The notes beneath the pieces were generated by a model, which worked only from the letters and a program-made list of their open reading frames with translations, searched no databases and was not told the DNA's origin. A program made the position numbers and the translations under genes. Positions 47,223 through 59,800 of a stretch of 64,000 nt of DNA are shown here, in pieces. The stretch comes from Saccharina japonica. Lineage: Eukaryota; Sar; Phaeophyceae; Laminariales; Laminariaceae. Each line of letters begins with the position of its first letter. Position 1 is the stretch's first letter. Location: NCBI GenBank assembly GCA_008828725.1, contig MEHQ01000619.1:1-64000 (forward strand). Direction: 5' to 3'.

Positions 47223-47310
47223 ATGGGACGAGGAATAGATCGGGCCGCAGTGGCGGCGAGCGCAAGCCTGTTCGTTCTTCTCTGCGCCATCGATGTTGCC
47301 GCAGGCCAAG
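47223..47310 (+). CDS. Exon 1: start codon and signal peptide
   Basis: The ATG is the first one after an in-frame TAG at 47196-47198 and has a favourable context (GCGATGG). The 29 codons give a basic N-terminus, a hydrophobic core (SLFVLLCAIDV) and a small-residue cleavage site after AAG. The exon stops after one base of the next codon at a GTGAATG donor (47311). That G joins AA of exon 2 to make Glu, giving AAGQETC. The region is more GC-rich than its flanks. Risk: the join is inferred from phase and content, with 6.7 kb between exons. Confidence 0.62.
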
Positions 47311-47786
47311 GTGAATGCTGGAAACGGGAAGGATGGAATGTGAATAACAACGACTAGAATCCGCAGAAGCGATACGTACTGACTGTCACAGCAGTACCAG
47401 CACTGGTGCAGCGACTGCTGCTGCTGCTGCTGCTGTGGCCCGAGTACATTACCACGCTTTGTATTCTCGCGCGCGCTGGTGGGGGGGGCGGGGGGGGGGG
47501 GAGGTCCCTCAGTCCTCTGTCAATGTTATTTGGAAATGGAGACACCTTGCCGATGTCTACCAGTTGGAGAACAAGAGAACTTCGAGCACACGTCTCGAAC
47601 CTGCTCGAATCGCCTTTTTTTTTGCATTTCGAGTCGTACTTCAGAAAAAGGAGAAAAAATTATGAAAATCACTGCTGCTGCTGCTTGCTGGCGGCTGGCT
47701 GCTGCTTTGCTTGGAGCTCAGTTTTACACACACACAGCTGGAGAGAGACAGCAGAACAAGATCAATCTATTTTTAGAGTGGTCGAA

Positions 47787-47855
<69 letters not shown>

Positions 47856-50800
47856 TGTTGCTGCTGCAGCCATGTGTTTTTACATATGATACCAGCGACT
47901 AGATTTGTATTTTGTTTGTGATAATCGTACGTAAGTCACTTTGTTTTGACTGCCTGCTGCTGCTGCTGCGGGAAAACAAGTTGGTGGGGAGAGTCAACAG
48001 GGGAAGGGACGGCAGCAGTACGTATGGGATGGGCAACAGCAGTCAGCAGAAGCAGAAGCAGCAGCAGCAGCAGCAATGCAGGGGCCACATCATCACATCA
48101 TGCAGTTGTTCTGGAATGGCATGTCGTGGCATGGCATGGCATAAAGGCTCTCCTTACTTCCTTCTTTCCTTCCTTCTGTCTCCCTTCCCATCGTATCATT
48201 CCATCCTTTCTCCCTTCGTTCCGTGGCATCCCATTTGTTCGATCCATCTCCACCAGCACCACCAACCACCCAACAGCTATGTTGAAAATATGCACAACAA
48301 TCTCATACGACGAGGATGCTCTTTTTTGGCATCATTTTTATATCGTTTCCTTTCCTTGCGTTCCCTATGTACAGAGGGGCGTCGTATACGTTCGTACTCG
48401 TACAATGCACCCTGTCTACTACTGTATCGATTGCGCCCTGCTGCTGCTCCACTATGCACTTCCCTTCGTTTACTGCTTGCTGTTCATATACTGCACCGAC
48501 GTTGTGGGTGGGTAGATATCACACATACGACCTCATAATTGTACTCTTATCTCGCATATACTGCGGTGCTGCTTGTACTTGCTGGTACTCGTACGAGTTC
48601 GTATAGTATTACGGAGGGCAGTGCGAAGTACTGGTATTAAGTTTGTTTTCCGTCTCTCACTTTTGCGCTCATCAAGAGTTGACAATGCGAGTTACCTTCG
48701 TAAACTATACCGCTGTAATAAGCTACGCCGGTATCGCACGTATGATATGGTGTATCCTTGACAGCCAGTAGCCGTAGCTTCTCGTAGCACTAAATTGCTG
48801 TGAATTTTACTTTTACCAGGTACAGCAGCAGTAGGAGGGCCGAGGGTATCACATACCAACACGTATAATACGTCCCTACAGAGCAGTAACCTAATCTTGG
48901 AGGACAGGTGGCAGTTATATCATGCCTGGCACTGCCTACTGCTGCTGTAGCTGGCATGGTCCGGTGGTCCGGGGTGCGACGTTCATATGATGTTCATATT
49001 CCCGTGTCCCATCGACACCGAGAACTCCACCGCACCGACCCGTGATCCATCAAAACAAACCAAAACGCAAATTACACAAAGATCACATGACATGGCGCAC
49101 TCCCGAAGCACAGAAGCACAGGTGAACAAACAAGCACAGCCGTACGTACCTGCTGCGCTTCTCTATGTACGTTACATTATGGCTGGCACACTCGTGTACC
49201 TGTACTACGATTAATATTAATAATTTTCTTCTGTTTTGTCATCTTTCTTATGAGAGATTTTTTTTACTATTTTTCTATTAATATTATTTTAGTACCGGAA
49301 CAACATTTGACTCTTCCTGCTCTCGATTTTGAACGTTGCTTTATGTTCCAGTGGGCCAAACAAAACGAAGAAGTCAAGACACAAACGACAACGAAATACC
49401 GTACTACCGTACAAACAACCCCCAGCAACGAGAAAACTGGTGTTTGATACTGTTTGATATGCAAGTATATTCGTATGAGCTGATTTCACTAGGTTTTAGA
49501 GGCATGTTATGACTGCCGAAATCTACGACCGACCGAGATCCTCGAAAAGAAGCGAAACCAGGACCAGGCTATGACAACATGACAACAGAGTGAGTAAGAT
49601 ACTTCTTCGTATATATTGCTGGGTGATATTTTCGTTCCAAGAATACATTAATACCAGGTAAGGCCCATTGTTTTCGAGCAACTTTTTTCCATAATTTCCA
49701 TTTTGTTTTTCCAAAAAAAAGAGGAAAAAGAGGAAATATTTCCATTTTTTGGAAAATCTTGAGAGGGAAAAATGATCGGGAGGCCAAATTCGAAATCTAG
49801 AAAAAATTCGCGAAAAACGAAATGGATTTTTTGGAAATTTATGGCTCCGATAAGAGTGACCCTAAATACTCTGTTATCTGTCATATTATATCTGTGTTCG
49901 TAGCCCTTAAACCAGGACGACCTTCCACACCTGGGACATATCATCGACTCCTATATACCAGGGTACATATTCATATTTGATGATCTACGAGTATATACAA
50001 CAAGCAGTAGTGTACGTAGATATTTCAAGGAAGATAGACCCCTGATCTCTTATGATATGGCTCATGTTGGGTGGGTCCCGTGTAAACTGCATGGTCTATT
50101 AATGGAGCTTCATTCCATAACTTCCTGGGTTAGATTTGTGTATACAGATCCTGCACAATATCTCAGTACGGCAGGTTAGGATATGCTGCTGCTGTAGATG
50201 ATCTTATCGTGATCATCCCGAGGTGGGCTATTAATAATAATACCTTCCACCAACGCCCACAAGGTTGATGACAGTTATAAATACGCAAATACCCTGCTGC
50301 GCGAGTTCTTACCATATGATAGCGACAGAGTACGTACAGCGTACAGCAAGCAGCAGTAGTAATGATGGTGATGTGTATATACCTGGTATGTGAATACGAC
50401 TGCTTACAGCAGTAGACCGGTAGTTTATTCATGGTGTGTACAAGAGGGCATGGTTCACAATTACGTCATGATTGTTGCGGTGATGTGATGACGACAACGG
50501 CAAGTATACTGCCGAGAATCCACGAAGACAAGAAGCAGTGAAGCCAGCAGGCATACTACTCTCGGAGTAGTTACCGGCAGGTCAGTCCTACAGGTAGGTA
50601 GGAAAGCAAACAGTCACCAGGTAACGAGTACCGTATATGTACATTCCAGGCAGGTCAGCACAGCAGCAGGTGCTCTAAACATACACTTCCACAGGTATAC
50701 ATATACGGTGCGTTGTATCATACTACAGTAGTAGTTACCTGGTAAGTCAGCGCCCGCCGTGGGTCGGGCGTTTTCCAGCAGGCGTAAATCTGCCCGCGCA

Positions 50801-53800
50801 GGCGAACTTCTCAGACGTGCCCGCATAAAAGTATGCTGTTTCTAATGAGGTAGGGTTTTGTCACGAAGCTGTAAGGCATTCGTTCCCGACGGTGAGCTTG
50901 TTTTAGGCTTCGGCTAACGGCGGCCACCACCCCGACCCGGAACTCTTAACCCTAATTCCTAACCCTAACGAGAGGAATGCCTGGTTGGTGTGCCACCTGG
51001 TCGTTGTGCTTGGAAAAGGCTCTATGCTATTTTCAATGCGGGCACATCTAAGGAAGTTCGCCTGCGCGGGCAGATCTACGCGAACACGAAGTTTTATTTC
51101 CTGTCACACCTCGTGTTTTGCAACAGCTAGTAGTCACCTGTGTTGCACTGCCCACAAAATAATCGTGATTTGGCCAAATCTACTTTCAGCAGTCGACAAC
51201 TGGAACAACAACACCCCTGATTTTTTCCTGAGGGAAAATATGCAATCCACCACAGCTCCGTCAATATCGTCGATCCCAATATCTCCCGCCCCTCAAAAGA
51301 CTCCTTGACGCACCCACAGCAGTGTGGCAAAGTGACAGCCGATTCCGTGCCCTCTACGGTGCGCGACCTCGTCGCTGAAGTTTGAAAATGTGGTTCCAGG
51401 TCGTTTTTCTTGTACTGTAAACAAGTTGTTTTTTACAGCTCAAAACGAATATTTTTCTCGAAAAATATGAATACGAGTACTCGTATACAGCAGGAAATAA
51501 GAAATAAATGACTGCGTTTTTGTACACGTTTCTTTGATTTTTGAGGCACACTTCTGAGGCCGATTACGCCGTCTGTAGGATCGATCCCGATATCTCCCGC
51601 CCCTGAAAACCTTCCTTGCATATATACACGGGCACAGGAAGAGTTCTGGGCGATTTCGTCCACGCCTTCCACCGCGACCTCGGCCGTGAAGATTGTCTAA
51701 ACAGGCGGCGTAATTGCTTCGACCGAAGCTGCTACCTGCTTCCATCTGCGGGAAACTGAATTAATCCAACTCTAGGAGGATCAAGCACCATCAAGCTACC
51801 GAACAGGCTCTACCATGACTTGATTGAGTTCCTCTGCGTGTGGTGTGTCATTTGGGGGCTTCTGTGGGGAGCACGGTGTCTGTGAAAAGGGCCTTATTCG
51901 GGGCTGATATTGACCCAACCCCGTTTTCCACAAATTAGGCGTTATCTGAAAGTACTTTTTTGCTCACTTTGTGGGCAGTGCAACACAGGTGTAGTGGTTG
52001 TGGTGTAGAATAGGCCCAGTAGAGCCCCGATCCCCGCGTTTTGTTTTTTTGTCTTGGATATTTACTCGTATATAGACTGGAAATGTCTTGATTCTGGTTT
52101 TTGATTTTAACGGTTTCGTGTTTCCTGATGAAGAGAAAACGTCAAGGGATCGTAAAAATCGCGTACTCTTCCGTTCTATCTCAACCCTTCCCAGCCTTCT
52201 CTGCACTTCCAGTGCAACCATTCACTGCAACCTCCCCAACAGGATGACCCTATTTCCCATCCCCTATCAATCACGCCCACGGTTCAGTACCTCTCCACGA
52301 ACTCCAGATTTCCTTCGTTCAATCTTCCGCATTGGAATATTAATACTGCCCTCCACGCGACGTACGTCGTAGCTTCCCTCTGGTATTAGCAATAACATAC
52401 CAGGGTAGAAGTGAACTGGAGCTGCTGTGTGGCTCGAGGTTGGGGCATCGCAACGTTTAAAAAATAGCAGATTCACACAAACACAAAAAAAAACGCAGAA
52501 ACAATCAAACAAGCCTGGTTAAAATGTTGAAAACGGCCTGCGGCCACGGATGTTCTTGCCCACAAGCCACAACAGCGACCAACAGCCGCGAAATAGAGCA
52601 CCGCCCTCTATGAGTAGTACTTGGCTCAAATCGCCTTTCGTCGGCGGGTAGACGTCGTAGAATCGCTGAAGACGTCGAAGAATCGCTGGGGTGTGTGTGG
52701 TTGCTGGTGTTTTGGGGCAAAAGAGCCGCACGCAACAGCCAAGTTGTTGTCTACAGCACGTCGACAGCAGTTCCAGGACCTGCAGCTTCTAGAGACAAGC
52801 ATATACCTGGTACAGTACAGGACACCTAATAAGAAACAGGAAATATGGTCCAGGCTGGATTTCTTATTTGAGAGAGGGTGCTTTCTACTCTCAAGTTCAA
52901 GATAACGCCTCCTGAATTTCTCATTTTACTCTAAAATTCAGCCTGGCTTTCTTACTAGCCTGTTTCTTGTTAGGTGTCCTTTGCTGTACCTACTGCTGTA
53001 GTATAGGGAGAACGGCGATCGTCTGGTGTCATTGGTGAAACGTATAGAAGTAACTATAAAGTCGTTCGGGCTGGTCGGTGTTACTTGCCAGGTTACTGAG
53101 CCATTGGCTACTTTCTTTTTTCTGTAGTTTTCAAGAGGTGTTTTGTGTTCTTCTTCGTGCTTGCCCGGTGGCTACGTACGAGTAGCTGGCACGAGGAACG
53201 AACCACCTGTGTTGCAGTATCCACAAAACCCAAAATGAATTACTTTCAGATAACGCCTAATTCGTGGAAAACCGGGTTGGGTCAATATCAGCCCCGAACA
53301 AAACCCTTTTCACAGACACACCCGTGCTCCCCCACAGAAGCCTCCAAATGACAGACCAAACGCAGAGGAACTCAATCAAGTCATGGTAGAGCCTGTTCGG
53401 AAGCGTGACTTGACGTACGTAGGCGGCTGGTGTCTTTTACCTGTTCGTATCGTCTTCAGAGGTCGGGGGGGAAACGAGGTACATCTATATACTTGTGCTT
53501 ACGAGTACCATTCGTACGAAGTCTTTATAGTTGTTGAGTGCATTGTTTCACGCTGTTATTCTTCCTGGTCTTGTTTTTCTGTTCCTCCCGTCATGCTCTT
53601 GGTTAATGCCACTCACGTCCGGTGGCAAACTACAGAGTACTATTAATAACGCCATGCACGTTGGGGCGTTTCTAATCCCCCCCCCCCCGCCCCCCGGGAT
53701 GCTCCGTCTCGAAAGGGATGCATGGGTTGCATGGGCAATGGTCAAATTACTATTAATGAGGCAAGCACCAATCAATTAAGTACACCCCCCCCCCCCCCCC

Positions 53801-56800
53801 CCCCGCCCCCCGGGATGCTCCGTCTCGAAAGGGATGCATGGGTTGCATGGGCAATGGTCAAATTACTATTAATGAGGCAAGCACCAATCAATTAAGTACA
53901 CCCCCCCCCCCTGCCCCCGGCTGCCCATCGCCTCCGTTGTGTCGACCTTTTTGTTTTTTTCCGGCGCAGAAACTTGCACCAGCGTGACGGTCACTGGGGG
54001 GGGGGAGTTGGGAGGCGACTACGAGCTATCAAGCGAGTCCAGTTACGCCGGGCAGACCGAGGGACACATCCTGCAAGCCATCTTCTATGACGGTAGGATA
54101 TGATGTGATGTGATGCTGCTGCTACTGCTGCTGCTGTTGCTGTTGCGGTAGAGTTCACCACGTAATCGATGATATGGTTGAGACACACTGCTTGTGGACG
54201 AGACAACTGCGCTAATGCTAACCAATGGTTGATTGGGTCTGATCTGATCTGATTGGCTTATTCATGGCCGGGGTTGGTTCACAGTTCACAGTTAGTAATA
54301 GTGAAGCTCAACCATTACTCGTAGTGTCGAGTAAGTGGTGAACCCCCCCTCGATGCTACTGCTGTTTGCTGCTCTGCTGCTGTACTTTATGGTACGCAGG
54401 CTCGCTCGCTCTTGCTCGCCATGTGCAGTTTACCACTGCAGCTGCTGTGGTGTACATAAGAAGTACGATGGCTGTTTTACAACTTGGCCCAGCTTCGGCA
54501 AAATGGTTGAAATGTTCAGCCCCGTAGTTGACGTATACGCGTTTAGGACCGCACTCCCGAATTGAGGGCAAATTACTTGGAATTAGAGTCGGATATATGC
54601 CATATGTATGTTATATGTACAGCAGTGCGGTTTAACCCTAACCCTATCCCCAACCGCCTGGGATGCCGGGGCTGCTGGACCTGGTATTTTGTATTTCGTA
54701 GATGTGGCTGTAGGAGCAGTTATTAGTAGCATCAGCCGCTTCGAGTGGTTAGTACCACGAGTACGCCATCATTGGCATCATTTATAATTATATAATATCT
54801 GGTATATTTCGTCACCGTCATGATCACCATTGTAACTTGGGGTCGTTTTGAAGTGATGCATATTTTATTAGCAAATAACTTGCCAAGTTTTCATTTTTTG
54901 GCTAGTTTTACTTGCCAAAATAGCAAAAAAAAATGCCATAGCCTTTGTTTGGATATTTTGTAGGGCTGGGCACTGGCTACTCAGTCAGTAGCGATGTATA
55001 CTGTCGTCAAAATCAGTCAGTATACTGGATTGCAGCAGTATATTGTCTCTCCTTTCTCTTCTCTTCTTCCAAAACGAATTTGGTGGGTTTCCGTACTATA
55101 GTATGGCGTGTTTCTTGGACATACATGAGAAAAAACCTACTGGCGAATATACCGGCCGGGTCAATCAGTAGATTACCACTGCCAGTACACACTGTGCCAG
55201 TGCCCAGCCCTAATATGTTGCGTATCTCTTCGTTGAACTTGCCATTTGCGACCAATCACGCCTACGCAAGACCATACAAACCACACGGCGGCGCGCTACA
55301 AGGGCCGCACGAACTGCAACAATGCAGGCAGACATCGAGGGTTAGATGGTGGTGCTGACAGCTGATGATGGTGGCTGCCGGCACTGCACTGCTAAAGGGG
55401 TTGGTGGCGAGGGTGACGAACCCCATGTGGACGTGGCACGGGTGCCTGCCGTCTGGGCTGATGCTCAAGTCAATCCCAACCAAACGGCCGCCCCAGCTTC
55501 CCCAAGACAACGTACACGTGACTATGGCAGCCCTGAGCGGCTGTCCACCTCTGGGGTCTACGAGATGTGCTTGGATCCTTCTCCAACCCAACCATCCCTC
55601 GACGAGGGTGTCTTCTAGCTGGCTGTACGGGGTTCGATCAAAATCTGAGGGCGTTACGCGGCTAAAATAGCAAGTTTTTTTGTTTTTTTGTTTCATCGTG
55701 TTTGTCGATAGAAAGTATTTGGCAAGACTTGCCAATTTTTTGCTAACCAAAATAGCAAGTTTTTTGCTATGTGCTTGTGTCGTTAAAAACGACCCTTAGC
55801 TGAGTGCGAAACCGTGCGCCGTCTTGGCTGCGCCGCTGCTGGTGCGTGCTGGTACTGGTACTGGCACGCGGGAAACCACAACACGGTGGGTACTGGTACT
55901 ACTGTAGTACTATTGGTACTGGCACGCGTGAAACTATACCACACTGCTCCATACCACATCTCACCACCCACCACCCACCGCTCACCGCTCTACACCACGC
56001 GACACCATACACCGCTCACTGAACTACACCACACCACACACCACACCAACCACCACACCAGAACAGCACACTGCTTGTTGAAACGCACTGCAGTGCGCCA
56101 GGCAACGCTCCGCAACGTACGTAGCGAAGCTGGGCGGGACTGGACGGGGTTGAGCCGTCCCTCCCTCCCTCCCTCTCTCCCTCCTCCAGTACTCTCCTCC
56201 ATCCCTCCCTCCTAATCCTCCCCCTATGCATACGCTCCCACGTCTCATTCCTTTCTTCGCTAGCCCCCTCCCCTTACGCACTCGCTCCCACGTCCCAATT
56301 CCTCCCTTCCCTAATTCTCCTCCTAGGTGCTCCCACGTCCCACATACCGCACCACCGAATTAAGCGCATTGTTACGAGCGAAGAGAGTTGCTTATTTGCA
56401 CGTTCGCCAAAAACATACCGGTAGCGCTATTTTGAGCTGGGGGAAGCCGGAGATCTGCGCCGTCCGACCGAAAATCTCCGGAAAACAAGTTTTACGTTCT
56501 ACGTCTTCCACCAGCGCACACAGTTGACGACGGTTACACATAGTGACGATAATTACAAATATCCAGCAACGCGAGTTCCTAGTAAGAGCTATAACCCATC
56601 TTACCTACAGTACGTAGTGGCTGGCTCCGGCCGCAAAAAATCATGAGATATTTCGACGACTTCTGTTGGCGTGTTTCTCACGACATGTACCCCCCCCCCC
56701 CCCCCCAACCGTCCTAACGGCCTCATTTGCGATTCGGGCGACTCGCAGGGGATGATGATAGTAGCCGGCGGGCTTTGAGGCAGCGCGATGGGGAAGAGGG

Positions 56801-59800
56801 GGAGGGGGAGGGGGCGCGCAGGAGCCTCGCGAACGACTGCACGAGTCAATCGTGGTTCCTCGCTGACACCGCGGCTATGGTGGACGGTTTCCCTTTCTGT
56901 GAGTGGACGGGGGGGGGGGGGGGGGGGGGGGAGGGGGGGGGGGGGGGGGATCTCATGTCAATGCAATGGCCGTGGGTGTATGACCGTAGACCCTTCCCAT
57001 CCCAACAATGCCGGGTGCGGAGCCTTGTCGGGCTTGTCACACCGACCAGCGCGGCGGGGGGGCGGGGGGTGATATCTCGATTATTCATGGGGGGGCAGAG
57101 GGTGGAGGTGAGGAAGCAAGCAGGAATGGAGAACCGAGGGGAATGAAGGGGGTGGCGGGGGGGGGGGTGGGGGGGGGTGTACTTCATTTTCATGCATGGC
57201 CGTAGTCGGAGAGAACAAGTGGACAAGAGGTAGAACAAAATTGAGGGAGAATCAAATGAGAGCGGGAGAAGAAGAGACGGAGAGGGAATAGAAAAAAGAG
57301 AGAGAACATACTGTTAACTGATGGCGCGAGAAAAGTAGAAGCGATGGAGATAAACTTGTCTTCCGGCTCATACCCTGAGGGTTTTTATCGATACCCCCTC
57401 CCTTATTTGCCGGGATTTGCTTAGCCTCCCTCCTCGGGGGGATTGAAGCTACTCGTACTGCTATTCAGTACGAGTACTGTAAACTACCAGCAGTTACCTA
57501 TCAGTACTGTAAGGTGCTACTGATTAGTACGATAGCCGTAAGGTTCTACGTACGTTATTTGGCGCTCGGTCGGCGTGTGAACGCGCTGCACAAAAGCGTT
57601 GTACGTCGTAGTGTTTTCCCCTCTCGTCATTCCAACGTACACACTGTTGCCGGCGGGGGGAGGCGTGCCACAATAGCGGTGGTGGCGGCACACACACCCC
57701 CGCCGGCCACCAGTGTTTACGTTGGACTAAACAAAGTACAAAGGGGGGGCATAACACAACGACTGCGTGCAACGCGTGCAGGGGTGCCCGCGGCGGTGGC
57801 AGCAGCGGCATTGGTGACATCGTATCATACGCAGGTCTTGACGAGCTTGGTTTGAGGTTTTGGAGTTAGGGGTGTCGAGGGGGGAGGTGAGCGGAACTGG
57901 GGCTACCGATCGCGGGCAAGCTATTTGATCAAAGCTTCGCTGCCGTTGCGTCTCTGCCGCTCCCTGGGCTTGAAGGCGTTCCCTAGAATCTGAGGCGGTA
58001 TTCCCTTAGATCAGGGGCGTTCCCTAGAATCCGAGGCGGTATTCCCTTAGATCAGGGGCGTTCCCTAGAGTCACGGTCGTTCCCTAAGGCCAGGGGCGCT
58101 GTTCTTTAGGGTTTTGGGGTGCATTCCCAAGGTCAAGGTTGGGAACATTCCCCAGGGTTGGCCGCGTTCCCTAGGGCCAGGTTGGCCGCGTTCCCTAGGA
58201 CCAGGTTGGCCGCGTTCCCTAGGGCCAGGTACGCTTCCTGGGATTGGGAACTTTCCCTATGGTTGGGGGGGGGGGGCTGGGGTTACAGGGAGTATTGTTA
58301 AGGAATTTCCCTGATGTTTGGGGCGCTCCTGTAAGGGTAAAAAAGAGCGTGTGCATCCTTGCCTTGTTTCGCCGTCCTTTCATCCTCCTTTCCTAATTTC
58401 TCCTCCTTGCATCCTTGCCGCCTGGTGTCCGTTGTTGTGACGTTTTCGCTCGCGCTTCGGTCTGACGCGATCTGAACTCTGTCCGATTTTATCTGATTCG
58501 GTCGGCGATATCGGTGATTCGGGTCGTGGCGGGGAGCAGACCAGGCATTCGACTGCGCGGAACACCCGGCGGACATCGATGGGTGAGAGCAGAGACCCCG
58601 TCATTTTTCCCCTTGTCGCTTATTTCGCTGAAAACTTGGCCCCTGGTAGAAGCTACTCGTGCGTGTATTACCCATCGTCACGTCATTTTTCGCCGTGTCG
58701 CTTATTTCGCTCCCCCTTCCTGAAAACTTGGTCCCTGGTAGACGTACCGGTATTCCCATATCAGAAACTGCGTACATACATACTATTTAGTATTTGGACT
58801 TAGCAGGTTCATTTCCGAGTTATCAATGTATAGTACCGGGTAGAAGGGTAACTTGAGATTATAGGTGTTGTTCTCGCTTTTTTATGTCGAAAATGGAGCA
58901 CAGCGACAGCCGCCGACATATTAAAAGAATAAAAAAACAGCAGCTATGAGATCGAGGATTTCGTCGAAACTATATTAAAGTGAACCACCTGATGCCCGGT
59001 GGGTGGGGACAACCGAGACAAATAACACCCCCATTGGTGATTTTTTCTACCTCATCACGGTGTTCTATTAAACTCCCTCTGGGACTTCAAAAGGAAATAC
59101 TGTCGACCAGCAAATGACGATTGCAGCATAGGCCACACGAAAAACAGACCGTGCTAAAGCTGGGATAGGACGTGTGTCCTAAATGTGCCGTAGGGAGGTT
59201 TGTACGACACGGGCGCAGCAGCATGACCACGATCCTTATACAGCCGCACGCTCTGGTTATAAACGGCCGATAAGAACCGCACTCCCTCGTTTTGTAGATC
59301 GCTATCCCTGGGTCCCAATAGTTTTGGACCCACAGAAATAAACCATTTATGTCGACTTTTTTCAGTCCGACGCCCCGCCTACTACTACTAGCCCCGCCCC
59401 CACTAACTCTGTTACCCCCACCCACCCCCCTGCTCCCCCCCTCTCGCCACGTCCCTCGCGATACCCCCCCCTTGCTTGTGCGCTCGTGGGCGCCTCTCAT
59501 CGCGCGCGCTTCTTGTTGTTGGTTGATGTTCTTTCTGTCCCGCGCCGATGAACGAACGATCACACCGGAAACCTCCAACAGAGAAACCGACTGGGTGTTG
59601 GTGACTTGCGACGACTGTTCCGAGATCGTTTCTGTGGCGATCGAGTGCGCGGCGTCGGCGGACTCGGGCGAATCGCAAGCGAACGGCGACGACGATGGCG
59701 ACGACGGCGACGAGATGTTCACGGTGGGGGTCATCGCGGGTATCGCGGCGGCGGCGGGGGTGGTCGTGCTCCTCCTCTGCGTGGGCCTCCTGTGCGCCGC

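Larger units (their letters stand above)
47311..53969 (+). other. Intron 1 (6.66 kb) with nested repeats
   Basis: It contains a (CTG)n tract, a Harbinger-like MITE, an R-family fragment, a V element, a long inverted repeat (W), a K element and duplicated poly-C-linked H elements. Apart from these and short GCT/AGC runs I see no further exon with matching phase. Confidence 0.5.
54093..56748 (+). other. Intron 2 (2.66 kb)
   Basis: It holds a roughly 950-base element with GGGTCGTTTT-type ends, an F element inside it, and a pyrimidine-rich stretch (56150-56330). A possible coding patch at 56375-56525 on the + strand did not fit the exon phases. Confidence 0.45.

Noticed and set aside
56375-56527. 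Possible extra exon reading SAILSWGKPEICAVRPKISG
   Set aside because: No acceptor/donor pair gives a phase that fits between exons 2 and 3, which already join in phase.
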